64,000 nucleotides of DNA. Origin: Larix kaempferi. Taxonomy: Eukaryota; Streptophyta; Pinopsida; Pinales; Pinaceae. The notes beneath the pieces were generated by a model. It saw only the letters and a list, made by a program, of their open reading frames with translations. It made no database searches and was not told the origin of the DNA. The stretch spans positions 2,852,001 through 2,916,000 of the forward strand of contig BSBM01000186.1 of the NCBI GenBank assembly GCA_027924585.1, in the 5' to 3' direction. The position numbers and the translations under genes were made by a program. Positions 11,784 through 22,871 of this stretch are shown one piece after another (the stretch's first letter is position 1; each line of letters begins with the position of its first letter).

Positions 11784-11925
11784 CGGTCAGTGCCCTGCTA
11801 ACTCCATCATCTCCTTCCTGCGGGTTCTTCTTAACCTCCTAATGTCTCGCAGTTTTAACATTTGACCATTTCAAGTCTATGAATGGATACATGAGATATT
11901 TTGGAGTTTGTGAACTGTCCCTATA

Positions 11926-12310
11926 TCAGTGTAATCTAGTCATTTCTTCTGTCAGACCAGATAATTTATATCCCATAACCTGAGTCACCTCATCACTCAT
12001 TCTTAGTACTACTGAAAATACTTGAACCACACACCATCTAATATCATAAACTGTTTCTGAAGTGATTGCAACTCTATTAGAATAGAAAGGCCATTGCAAT
12101 AATGCTAAGAAATGATTCCAATCCCAACTTTCAGAAAATATTTTCGGCTCTAGATGTAGAAAACGATAAGATGCATGCATAATATCCAATAAATGAAAAG
12201 ATTCTTCTTCTGTCATAGAGATGGTATTATTAAGTTGTAGAATTCGTACAAATAGTGAAGGAGCAAATGTGATATATTTCAAAATGGACCTGCACAAAAC
12301 TTCCAGTAAT
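11926..12310 (-). pseudogene. Captured Midasin (MDN1) N-terminal fragment, 3' LTR copy
   Basis: The minus-strand frame contains SYRFLHLEPKIF, WDWNHFLALLQ and DIRWCVVQVFSVVLRM. These fit the region before the first AAA domain of plant Midasin, a ribosome-assembly ATPase. A run of about 120 codons is open. The match comes from memory of the family and is weaker than the glutamate synthase call. It lies about 140 bases upstream (in element sense) of the glutamate synthase piece, with stops between, so they are separate captures or a decayed chimera. Confidence 0.6.
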
Positions 12311-12382
12311 CTGGGCCAATATTTCGATCAACAGATTCTCTGGCAAGTCGTTCAACCCCACGAGGCGCTCTGTCTCTTCCAT
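12302..12382 (-). pseudogene. Possible captured F-box start, 3' LTR copy
   Basis: From an ATG at 12382 the frame reads about 27 codons including LNDLPENLLIEILAQIT, which resembles the first helix of a plant F-box domain. It runs directly into the Midasin-like piece in a different frame. The same motif is kept in the other LTR near 19108-19028. The stretch is short, so chance is possible. Confidence 0.3.
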
Positions 12383-12399
12383 TTTTATTTCTGGTTCAA

Positions 12400-13097
12400 T
12401 TTTCTTGGTCTCAATCTTTCAATTGAAGAATCTACCATAACAAAAATAAGAACTTGCACAAGCCCTTGCATCACTCTTTTTTTTATTCCCAGATTTCAAT
12501 GTTTGTCTTCTGTAGTGTACAAGCTTCTTCATTTTCTCCATGTGCTTGAACATCCAAATTGCAACTCCAAGTTCTCCTTTTTTGTTATCAGTGTTCTATC
12601 TAAACCTTCATTGGATTTCCAAATATATTCTACCTTGGGTATCCTATTGAAATGGCTGACTATTCTCCAAAGTAGAGAATCCATTGAGTTAGAGTTGAAG
12701 CACACAAGCCACAAACCTACTGACTAGAAATGTGTGTTTCTGATACTGGAATCTTGCTCTTTTATAGTTCTCTCTGACATATTTTTCACTGCAACTTTTC
12801 TTCAGTCTTTTCTGTCCTCTCTCCATCATGTTCTTTGTTTCATTTCCTTCAGGGTTCTCAAGGGCTGCTTGAGATTTGGTGTTGACGTGAATGTCATCAA
12901 CCTCACCAACATTTTCCATCTCCTCACACCTTTTTTTTGTGCCTTCTTGGCCTTTGACTGCATGAAAGATTTACTACTTCTAGCATCATTACCTAGACAA
13001 GATTCTGCTCTCCCACTAGTGTAGGGTATTTGAATGTCATCACCTTGATTTCCATCAATGACAATCTTCATCATCTGCTACTGCCATATTTCCAACA
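12400..13097. other. Rest of Copia-C U3, unassigned
   Basis: Short minus-strand frames (12529-12714 and 12689-13074) recur in the other LTR (19124-19417 and 19529-19804). I do not recognise them. One is rich in Lys and Arg (KRLKKSCSEKYVRENYKR). They may be further captured segments or ordinary U3. Confidence 0.4.
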
Positions 13098-13098
13098 A

Positions 13099-13113
13099 TC
13101 TCCCCCTTTGGCG
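13099..13113 (-). other. Copia-C polypurine tract
   Basis: The minus strand reads CGCCAAAGGGGGAGA one base from the 3' LTR end. This is the priming site for plus-strand DNA and supports minus orientation. Confidence 0.85.
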
Positions 13114-13244
13114 TTGATGGCAATATCACTTTAATTTCTCCCCCTTTGACATCAAGGGAAAAGGGCTGAACAATTCCTGTTGACTCTGATCATTGTCTCC
13201 CCCTGAAGTGATGTCACTCTGATGTTTGGAGAGTTTTAGATTGG

Positions 13245-13395
13245 AGAGGATACTACTCCTAGTCTTTGCCTAAGGTATTCAAACACATTTCTACTTAAAG
13301 GTTTTGTGAAAATATCTGCCACGTGTTCCTGTGTTGGAACATATTCTAGTTTGATGTTCTTGTTTGCAGCTCGCTCTTTCATATGTTACCTGTTC
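13245..13395 (-). pseudogene. Copia-C RNase H C-terminal remnant
   Basis: The minus strand encodes NIKLEYVPTQEHVADIFTKP and then LSRNVFEYLRQRLGV, the ending of Ty1/copia RNase H. About 50 codons survive. The frame is lost upstream of about 13395, where a large deletion has removed most of RT and RNase H. This scrap identifies the element as copia rather than gypsy. Confidence 0.8.
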
Positions 13396-13554
13396 TCCTT
13401 GATCACATCTATTCATATTTCTTCAGTCTACTCCCCCTGTCATCAATGTCCCTATCTTATATGCTGTTATAATGACTGTCTATGCCTCGTTGATTGAGCT
13501 GAGCTCAACATGTGACAAAAATGCTATTTCTGTCTGATACATCAACTTTCTTCT

Positions 13555-13740
13555 TGTCTGCACTCCAGTGTTTTTATTTCCAGTAATTAGATATTGAGGA
13601 TGATTCCTTTGAATTATTTTGGAGGGTGTCTATGTGTCTCTTCTTGGGGATTCTTCTTTTATCTCTCCTTCTCGAATATCTTCCTCGTCTTTACTAGTAT
13701 CCATATCATCCTTATCTTCATTGTCAAGTATGGTCTCTTG
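13555..13740 (-). pseudogene. Copia-C integrase-RT linker remnant
   Basis: The minus strand carries an acidic stretch (EDKDDMDTSKDEEDIREGE), then PSKIIQRNHPQYLITGNKN and GVQT. This is the conserved linker between integrase and RT in many plant copia elements, and a stop precedes PSK. It lies only about 160 bases from the RNase H end, so RT is deleted. 13740-15400 should hold the rest of integrase and protease, but I cannot read any domain there with confidence. Confidence 0.65.
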
Positions 13741-15400
13741 ATGTTTGATCTTCTTGGTTTTTAATTATCCACTAAATTTATATGAAATTCCTCATTTGAT
13801 GTTTTTTTTCTCTTTCCAAAGCTTCTTTTGATTTCTAATGAACTTTGGTTTTTCTGAGACTTCCATTAATTTTGCAATTTCTTGCTTTATGTACATAATT
13901 ATGACATCTGAAGCATTCTAAATTTCTTTCTTGCAAGGGTGCAAAGGAGTTCTAGTTTCTGCTCTTAGCTTAATCAATTTGTTTGATTGTTTCTGAGATT
14001 ATAGTTCTTGCCCCTCAAGTTTGTCCTTTGAGAAATTCTCAATTTTGCCTCATACACAGTCATTTCCACTGTATCCTTGCTGCACATGTTTCAAATGAAA
14101 CCATATTCCATAGTCTATTCTCAAGATGTCTTCAAAACAATACTTAAATCTGCCAGTAAACTTCTTTGTCCAGAATGCTTTAAATTTGTTATTTGGTACA
14201 CCATATATCTACTTAACAAACTGCTTTCTCACAGTACTCAAATTGTCTCATAGATGATCATCCCTTCATCAACTAGTCTTCAAATCTTGCTTTTTGTTTC
14301 TCAGCTTTGGACTTCCTTGATTCCCTTCAATCTACAAAGTACTTTGTGAGAGTTTTTCAGCTTACAGCACCATTATTAAGGACATCATTTGTTTGCTGGG
14401 TACAAGTTGCTCGGAAGGTATTCAAAATATTCCTTACTATACTCCACAACTATTTCCAATTCTGTAGTCACCTCAAGCCAAACTTTCTTGCATCAATATT
14501 AGTCAATTTTGGAGATGCCTTCAAGTCCTTATGCCTACTGTGATTCTTGTACCCTAACATTTCTGAACTTTTTCTGTCAAGCAAGTTCTCTCAAGGTTTG
14601 AACACTTTCATAAAGCTGATACAGTCTTTGCCTCTTAATCATAGGGTTTTTACCTTTTCATAACTCTATTTATCTACTTCTGCAAATTTTAAAATCTGAT
14701 TTCTTGCATCATCTGCTCCTTTTCTTTTACTAATATTGTTGATGATCTGCAACCCTTAGTCTCTTTCAGATTTGTGCTTTTATCCACGTCTGCTTTTAGA
14801 TCTGCATTTGTTTATTTGGTAACCTGGCTTCACGAGTAAGATCAACGTACTTCAAGGTTCTTCCTTGTTGTCTTTCTTCATTCTAAGACATCTCAACATT
14901 ATTTTCAATGCTTTTAAGTAGTCATGCCGCTATAGGTAATTAGATAGACTTCAAACTTCAAAATTTCTCATACAAACAATGTGGCTTATTATCAATTGTA
15001 GAAATAACTTTTTATTATCCCAAGGTGTATGTTCCAGAAATGTTATAGTCAAGGAGTGGTTAATTTCTTTAGCATTTTCAAACTGATTCTTTTCTTTGTC
15101 CACAATTTCATCAACTTGATGCTTTGTCCTAGATCACTTCATTTATTGTTCATGTAGTCAAGGGATTTGTCTTTAGAGGATTCAAATAGATATGGAAATT
15201 AGCATCCTTCATTTGTTTGATAAATAGAATATTCATCACGTCCATTTACTTTGGTGAAGTTCTCAATTTTCATGTCTGAAATATAACTTGAGAATTCATC
15301 ATCAATACTTAATTTGTCTTCCTCCTTTGGTGCAACAGAAGCCATTTCATCTTTCTCATTACTTATTGATCTTAGGCTTGCATTTATGTCACAGAGTTGG
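13741..15400. other. Decayed Copia-C interior with no readable domain
   Basis: This lies between the linker remnant and gag, where protease and integrase would be. It is full of stops in all frames and I recognise no motif. Confidence 0.5.
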
Positions 15401-15407
15401 TCAAAGC

Positions 15408-17021
15408 TTAAAATAAAATTAGTAGTCTTCCCAAGTCCTTTTCATCATTTTGTGTAATGGAAGCTTTTTCACCTTCTTTCTCAAAATCTTCTCTTGACAT
15501 TTTTCTTTTATTGGTTTGATTGACTTCATATGAAATATCCTTATTCTCTTGCTTGCATAATGGACTATTGATTTGCATGAAACCATCAAGATATGCAATT
15601 TTGTCACAATATTCTTTAGGAATTCTCCTTTCTTGACCTCGATCAAATTCATGTGTAAGATATTCATCATCTTTCTTGCTTTGTACTCCATTTTTTCTTC
15701 TCCACATTTTTGTGAGTCTTGGTCTAAGAGGTCTTATCATATCACAATCTCGTGCAATATGTCCAAGTTTATGACAGTTGTAACATTCAACATTTCGGAT
15801 AGACATATAAGTAACTATATTATTTGGTTGATTATTCCTTCCATAAGTTTTGCAATTGGCTTCCTTGTGTCCATACTGGTTACAACAAAAACAATACCCA
15901 TTGAATGCATTTAGATGTTTGGGGTATCCTTGGTCTTCAATCTTGTAATAGTTCCTTGCATCTCTATTTCTTCTAAAGTCTTTATTCAAATAAGGATGAA
16001 AAGATTTATGATGACATGGATTTTTCTTCGTGTAGATCTTATGCTGCATGGCTGTATTTATGGGGGAATCAACCCAACACTCCATACTTTCAATATTATT
16101 TCTCAAAGTGGAAGAGTATGATCCTTCATTTGCATGGTCTTGATCATATCCAAGGCATGTTTTGTTTGAGGAAAATATTTGTAGACTGAGGACTTTATCA
16201 AGAGCTTTAGTTCCTTTCTTGAATTTTTCAACAATATTCAATTGATCCTTGAGTCCAACAACTTCCTATTTTAAAATTTTGGCTTCTTCCATGCTAATGG
16301 CTGCTTGTTGTCTTTTACTGTGTAGCTCCTCTTGTAAGGACATTATTTGTCTTTTCATGGTCTGATTTTCTTCCTCACTTTCTAGCAACTGTTGTTTGAG
16401 CTCTTCAACCTTTTGTTGCTCCTTATTAAGAGATTGTTCCAAGGATTCCAATATCTCTTGATCTAGTTGAGCTTGGATTCTAAATTCAACTATGATTTGC
16501 TCAAGTTCTTTCTTCTTTGAACCTTGTTTCCTCCTTTGCTCCAACATGAGATCCTTTAGTTGTTTATACCTTTGTTTATATTTTCTTAGTTCATCCAAAG
16601 TACACTCAAGCTCAGCTTCAAGATTGACTTCTGCTTCAATGTCTCAGTCTTCTTCATTACTAGAATGGTTGTAGACTGAACTTTGTTCTAACTGATATGA
16701 TTCTTTTGACTTCTCATCTGAGTAGAGGTCTTTTATCTTGTCCCAAAGTTCCTTTGCAGAGTTATATTAACCTATCTTCTCTTTGACATCATCAGGTAAT
16801 CCATCAAGCATTGTATTTATTGCCATTGAGTTATTTTTCTTGGCTTTCTTTTGAGCTGGAGTCCTTACTCTGTTTGGTGGGAAGTAATCAGTGATCACTG
16901 AATTCCATGCATCAAGTCCCAATGCCTTCAGATGTCTTTCAATTCTTGTACTCCAAAATATGTATTCTTCTTTTCCAAGTATTGGAGTTCCATTCACAGT
17001 GTAAATCTCTTGTCCATCCAT
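15408..17021 (-). pseudogene. Copia-C gag with coiled coil and two zinc knuckles
   Basis: It starts at 17021 (MDGQEIYTVNGTPILG), a copia Gag N-terminus. A Gag core follows with FWSTRIERHLKALG and MAINTMLDGLPDDVKEK, then SAKELWDKIKDLY. Next is a strong coiled coil at 16266-16598 rich in Gln, Glu and Lys (KVEELKQQLLESEEENQ). The C-terminal part at 15408-16241 has two CCHC knuckles, CFCCNQYGHKEANC and CYNCHKLGHIARDC, spaced about 25 residues apart. Stops at about 16765, 16646 and 16263 break it. The coiled coil resembles Sirevirus-type Gag. Confidence 0.82.
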
Positions 17022-17073
17022 GTGTGCTTAATTGGATCTTCCTTTAAGTTTGTTAGACTATTCTTAAAGGGAC

Positions 17074-17089
17074 CTCGTTCTGATACTAA
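17074..17089 (-). other. Copia-C primer-binding site
   Basis: The minus strand reads TTAGTATCAGAACGAG next to the 5' LTR, close to the tRNA-iMet complement TTGGTATCAGAGC. Confidence 0.75.
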
Positions 17090-18005
17090 TTGATGGAATA
17101 TTGGTCAATACTGAGAGGGGGGGTGAATCAGTATTGTAAACTTTTTACCTTTTAACCACTTATTAAGCTTTAATCAAATCATGGAATCAACAAGATACAC
17201 AATAAAATTTATCGTGGAACCCCAATTGGGTAAACCACCAACACTTTCTATACTACAAAATTGTGTTTGCAATATGTTTTGCAAGTAACAACTTGCTGGA
17301 GACACCAATCCCTGATTTTCTCAGCTACCACCGAAGGATTCACCCACACCCTAGTTTCTGCCTGCACCTACAGACAAGGATACACCAATACCCTGATTTT
17401 CTAGCCACTACTTGAAGGAGGCTTAATACCCCCTTGCAGGCATGAATCCTACCCTAGCACCACCCTACCACCCTAGTATGTTTCTTATTAGTTTTTCAGA
17501 TCTTCCTTTAACTCTGTCACTACCTTTTTCTTCCACTTTGCTGGTCTCTGTCTTCTGATCTTCAATGCTGCCTCAACAACTTGTTTTCTGTCTTCTTATT
17601 CTTCAATGTTGCTTCAGATCTTCATCATTCCTAGACAAGTTTTTTGATCTTTGTACACCTTCAGATCAACATCATCATTCTTCCATAGAATCCCTTTTTA
17701 ATTCAGGATCTTCATTATTTCTTCCTTCTTCAGCAAACTCAACTACAGAGCCATCTTCCTCCTTTTTAAATATTCATAATTCAAGTACAAGAGACACTAC
17801 TTCTATTTCGATTTTCTGCTTATATATAATTCTTCATCTTTTAAAACATCACACCTCTTCCAAAACATACCTCTTCAAATCTCTGAGATCAAATCCTTCC
17901 TTCAAACGTACCCTTTCATTTCTCTGTCTTTTTTTTAATTTAATTATGTTTGCGTTTAATTTAACTTCTTTAATATTTCCTCACGCCTCTTTAAATATCA
18001 GACTT

Positions 18006-18489
18006 TAAATTCTGTAAGATCACCTTCTGGACCAATCGTGCATTCCATTGAGGTGACAATTGCTTCACGAATTGGATCAATAGGAGGGTTTGTCAGTTGA
18101 GCAAACATCTGCTTGAAGTACTCGAATATTATTACAGCTAAAAGCACATCATTCCCCATAGAACCAAGAGACTTTGTTCCATCTTTTGTCATTGGAAGTA
18201 ACAACATTTCCAAAGACTTGACTGTATACCCATAAGCCTTCAATGGTGATAACAAGCCATATATTCCCATGTTTTCCATTATATCATCTGAACCATCAAC
18301 CTTTACTGATCCAATAATTTGTTAGGTTCTCTTTCTGCTTCTGGAACAAAATAGACAACATCTTTAAGGGTAAAATTCTATCTCGTTATCCATTCTGAAT
18401 AGGGTCATGACATGGAATAATGCTCTTTTAAGGCCTGGTCATCTACAATAACATGTTTCTCAAAGTCTACAAGTAACATCATGATCACC
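18006..18489 (-). pseudogene. Captured NADH-glutamate synthase fragment, 5' LTR copy
   Basis: This is the sister of 11300-11783. The block from [13 protein letters not shown] to GPEGDLTE is open (18279-17998). It keeps PPIDPIRE, the family sequence, where the other copy has PPIHPIRE. Upstream the frame is broken near 18330. Comparing the two copies shows which changes came after insertion. Confidence 0.87.
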
Positions 18490-18630
18490 GGCCAATGCCC
18501 TGCTAACTCCATCATCTCCTGCCTTGGGGTTCTTCTTAACCTCCTAATGTCTCGCAGCTTTAACATTTGACCATTTCAAGTCTATGAATGGATACATGAG
18601 ATATTTTGGAGTTTGTGAACTGTCCCTATA

Positions 18631-19032
18631 TCAGTGTAATCTAGTCATTTCTTCTATCAGACCAGATAATTTATATCCCATAACCTGAGTCGCCTCATCA
18701 CCCATTCTCAGTACTACTGAAAATACTTGAACAACACACCATCTAATATCATAAACTGTTTCTGAAGTGATTGCAACTCTATTAGAATAGCAAGGCCATT
18801 GCAATAATGCTAAGAAATGATTCCAATCCCAACATTCAGAAAATATTTTTGGCTCTAGATGTAGAAAACGATAAGATGCATGCATAATATCCAATAAATG
18901 AAAAGATTCTTCTTCTTTCATAGAGATGGTATTATTAAGTTGTAGAATTCGTACCAATGGTGAGGGAGCAAATGTGATATATTGCAAAATGGAGCTGCAC
19001 AAAATTTCCAGTAATCTGGGCCAATATTTCAA
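18631..19032 (-). pseudogene. Captured Midasin N-terminal fragment, 5' LTR copy
   Basis: This is the sister of 11926-12310, with an open run of 133 codons. It contains SILQYITFAP, YRFLHLEPKIFSECWDWN and VVLRMGDEATQVMGYKLSGL. It looks slightly closer to the family than the other copy. It is part of the LTR, not an independent gene. Confidence 0.6.
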
Positions 19033-19832
19033 TCAACAGATTCTCTGGCAAGTCGTTCAACCCCACGAGGCACTCTGTCTCTTCCATTTTTATTTCTGGT
19101 TCAATTTTCTCGGTCTCAATCTTTCAACTGAAGAATCTACCATAACAAAAATAAGAACCTGCACAAGCCCTTGCATCACTCTTTTGTTTATTCCCAGATT
19201 TCAATGTTTGTCTTCTGTAGTGTACAAACTTCATTTTCTCCATGTGCTTGAACATCCAAATTGCAACTCCAAGTTCTCCTTTTTTTGTTATCAGTGTTCT
19301 GTCTAAACCTTCATTGTATTTCCAAATATCTTCTACCTTGGGCATCCCGTTGAAATGGTTGACTATGCTCCAAAGTAGAGAATCCATTGAGTTAGAGTTG
19401 AAGCACACAAGCCACAAACCTACTGACTAGAAATGTGTGTTTCTGATACTGGAATCATGCTCTTTTATAGTTCTCTCTCACATATTTTTCACTGCAACTT
19501 TTCTTCAGTCTTTTCTGTCCTCTCTCCATCATGTTCTTTGTTTCATTTCCTTCAGGGTTCTCGAGGGCTGCTTGAGATTTGGTGTTGACGTGAATGTCAT
19601 CAACCTCACCAACACTTTCCATCTCCTCACACCTTCTTTTTTTTGTGCCTTCTTGGCCTTTGACTCCATGAAAGATTTACTACTTCCAGCATCATTACCT
19701 GCACAAGATTCTACTCTACCATTACTAGTGTAGGGTATTTGAATGTCATCACCCTGAATTTGAATATCATCACCTTGATTGCCGTCATTGACAATCTGCA
19801 TCATCTACTACTACCATATTGCCAACATATAA

Positions 19833-22800
19833 TATATGAAAGATGTTAGCATAAACAATAGCATGGTCCATGATATAATAAGAAAATGTTACCCAATGTT
19901 AATAAACCATTCACAACATCAATTGGATGAGAAAATGAGTATTTCTATTAATGTAAACAAGAAGTGCATGATACAACCTCTTGTCGACAACTCATCTGAA
20001 CCGAGAACTAGGTCTTTCTGCTTGTGCCTCCACCACTTCAATACCCCATGCAATGGAAAACTCATGAGTAAAGGATAGGGTCCTTCACAAGATATAGATG
20101 AGTTTGGTAGGTGAAAATAAAGGGTTCACAACAACTAGGATAAATGGATGTAGAATCAACCTATGGAAAAAATCCAATAGAGTTTCAATGCTCTCTCCTT
20201 CTCCTCCTTCCACGCACCATAAGAGCTCAATCTATAACCCTCCAAAGGTAGGTGAAAGGTCGAATCGATTCGTTTCGGGATACATGGAGGGCCAAAGGTC
20301 ACAATGGCCGCCTTTTGGAGTAAGAAAATAGAGTTTACTATAACTTACCATTTAACTCGATGTACACGAGCTATAGTGGTACAACCTGCATATACAGTGG
20401 TTACAGTGAAACAGCTAGCGTATAGGAACAAAAATAGGGAAACAAAGCTTCCTGGAGAACAATAAGTGGTTCTGAGTCAATCAAATGAATAATGGAGGCC
20501 AATGAATGCTAATGCTCACAAGGTGGAAAAAAGTGCTATAACAGATGCCCCCTAATGTGTGAGGTCAGAGAAGGTACTACGATGGCTGAAATACATTATA
20601 AATATCAAAAGTCGATTTATGGAGACACAAATGGAAGGAGTATCCCACTCGTCATAATATAAGGATATCTTTGAATACATATTGGTACAATACATCACAA
20701 TCTGATACAATGGCCATGAATAGGAAGTATATAGTGAATACATGTCATAAGTGGTCATAGCCATGACCCAATAAGATATGGTCTCTTACTGAAGAGGAAA
20801 CAACTGATGCAAACTAAAGGTACAAACTACTGATGTATGAGACCGATCTCTCATAAGCATAATCATGGTCACTAGTAGCATACTGAATGCCACTGAAGTC
20901 TGGGGTCTTCTACACAAATCATCTGCGGCGGATGCCCTATCAAGTGAATAAAGGTGCTGATGTTGAACCTGATGTGGCATCATTTGATTACCAGTCATTG
21001 ATGTATACCGTTAACCGATGTGAGATAACCCACCAATAATGACAATGGGAATCAAGGCATAGAGTACATTCATCAAAGTGTGAATAGAGGTGTTTAGGTT
21101 GAACACTCTAACGAATCCATCGAACAGGAGGCATTGATGAATCCCCAACTGTCGATGGCGAGAGGACCTACCACTAATGACTACAAGTATCAAGGTACTC
21201 AATGGACTCTAAGTCTCGATTCCGGAATAAAGGAGTTGGAGTCGACGGAATGAAACTCCCTGGAAGGAGGGAATTAATGAATCCCCCATCAGCCAGCACG
21301 AGGTAAAAGCTACGCTAAAATATTTGGAAGAACTTGGACTAACAGATCGAACAGTATGGGATGGCCGACCATGAGTAGATGAATAGACTCAGGAAGCATA
21401 AACTCAAGCACTAAGATGATAATAATACTTTGTGACACAGGAGGCATCAACAAAGGCTCTGTAATGAATGGAATATTAACCAGTCGGTGGAGTCATATCT
21501 GAGAAACGAGTATAGCTCCTAAGGTCCTACTAATGTCCCAACTCATGATGAATGGAATGGAGATGAATGCTCTATTCAAAGGTGACACAACAACTGCATA
21601 TAAGAGGTAGTAAAGATTTTTCCCGACCGTCTTTTTTAGTTATATGATTTTTTTTGGTCTTTTTCATATTATGAAAGCTTGAAAAAGAATAAAATTGCTT
21701 ATAGTACAACAAAAGAGAGAATGAGTGTCAAGTTCAAGCAAACTAGTTCCAAGCAGAGGAACATACCTATGATCAATGCAAGGAAGCATGTCCAAGATGT
21801 GGACACTTGAGGGGTTGTTCCCTCAAGGTAAGGGTCATCAAGCTGCAAAAGATAACTGGAGGCTTTGCTTGGTTCGAGAGGGAAAGTGCTCAGGCACATG
21901 GATAATAATTGTGAAAAGTGGGAGCCAACACAAGGCTCAAAAGGCAATCGAGATAATGCAATGCAATCACAACTTGACATAAATGGGGATTCCTCATGGG
22001 AGATGGCGAGAATAAAATGAAGTAGAGCATGAGTCTTCATCACAGTGTCATGGCGTGACTTCAAAGGAATCCCAATCCTAAGGAGAAACAACGGCATGGG
22101 TTCCAAAAGACATAAAGGATCTAAGAAGGGCACCCATGGTCGGACAAGCCCTACCACCAAATAACGACACTTCTAAAGTGGCATAGAGTTTCTGTGTCAG
22201 TTAAAAAGTGGGGTCACACCTAAGGTTTATGAATGTGGTCATAAGGTCAATGCAAAAATGTAGGTGAAATGACATCCTAACCTATATACCAAGTGTAGAA
22301 AATACCTACTGAAGGCGCAAACCGGTTGAAAAATACACTTTCGTCAAAAAACAAAAAAAACTGCTCCAAAAAGTACTTTACAATGGCATATTATTCCAAA
22401 ACCGCTCAAAATGACAAAAACTATAGGAAAGTGGGTTTGAAAAATTATAGAGAGTAAAAAGAAATTACTTTTACCATTCAATTTTCACTTTTCACCCAAT
22501 ATAGTGCTTTTGGTTAGCTTTTACCCTCAATCTTCAGTTGCTGATTCTGGGAGCTATGGGCATCGGATTCACAATCCGTTGGGATCAGGTTGGTTCTCTC
22601 ACTCTTCTCTTTATTTCCATGGTTTTTATTTCATTTTTTAATGGTCAAATTTTTATTTTTTTCCATGGGTTACTACCATAGTTCGTTGTATGCGGGATAT
22701 AACTATACGGGTCATGTGGAGGGATTTTTGTGCATGGTAAATGCATGCGTTGACCACGTATACGCACGACTGTATACAAAATATCCCACGTACAATGCCG

Positions 22801-22860
22801 TCAGTGATACAAATTAAACACGTGGGCACTAAAATATGCATGGTTTTGCTTCTAGGATGG
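19833..22860. other. Unassigned sequence right of Copia-C
   Basis: Short frames (for example 19836-20331, 20552-21202 and 21699-22160) show no recognised motif and no terminal repeats. This is the right half of the DNA that Copia-C interrupted. It may be decayed transposon or the 5' region of the plus-strand gene remnant that follows. Confidence 0.45.
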
Positions 22861-22871
22861 TCCTAGAATGG

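Larger units (their letters stand above)
10384..13097 (-). repeat. Copia-C 3' LTR (2714 bp)
   Basis: A direct repeat of 17091-19827. By eye the first 390 bases differ at several percent of positions, more than the LTR pairs of Copia-A and Gypsy-3, so this is an older insertion. The TATA motif that is intact in the other LTR is changed here (CTTATAGATA near 11114). The portion right of about 11290 is U3 and carries the captured host-gene fragments. Confidence 0.92.
10384..19827 (-). mobile_element. Copia-C: complete Ty1/copia-type element with 2.7-kb LTRs
   Basis: Two direct repeats (10384-13097 and 17091-19827) with TG...CA ends are flanked by a perfect TATAA duplication (10379-10383 and 19828-19832). 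A purine tract next to the left LTR and an iMet-type primer site next to the right LTR set the orientation as minus. The internal region is only 4 kb: decayed gag, then scraps of integrase linker and RNase H, with no RT core. The element was therefore non-autonomous when inserted or became so later. Its long LTRs and coiled-coil gag recall Sirevirus-like elements and the LARD class, but that assignment is inference. Confidence 0.9.
17091..19827 (-). repeat. Copia-C 5' LTR (2737 bp)
   Basis: A full LTR with the same layout as 10384-13097. A minus-strand TATATATAAG at 17819-17828 is a good TATA box. It places the captured gene fragments (18006-19028) upstream of the promoter, inside U3. In the RNA they would therefore appear only near the 3' end. 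Confidence 0.92.

Noticed and set aside
21011-22160. Minus-strand frames of 60-150 codons
   Set aside because: No recognised motif or biased composition, so I could not support a gene call.
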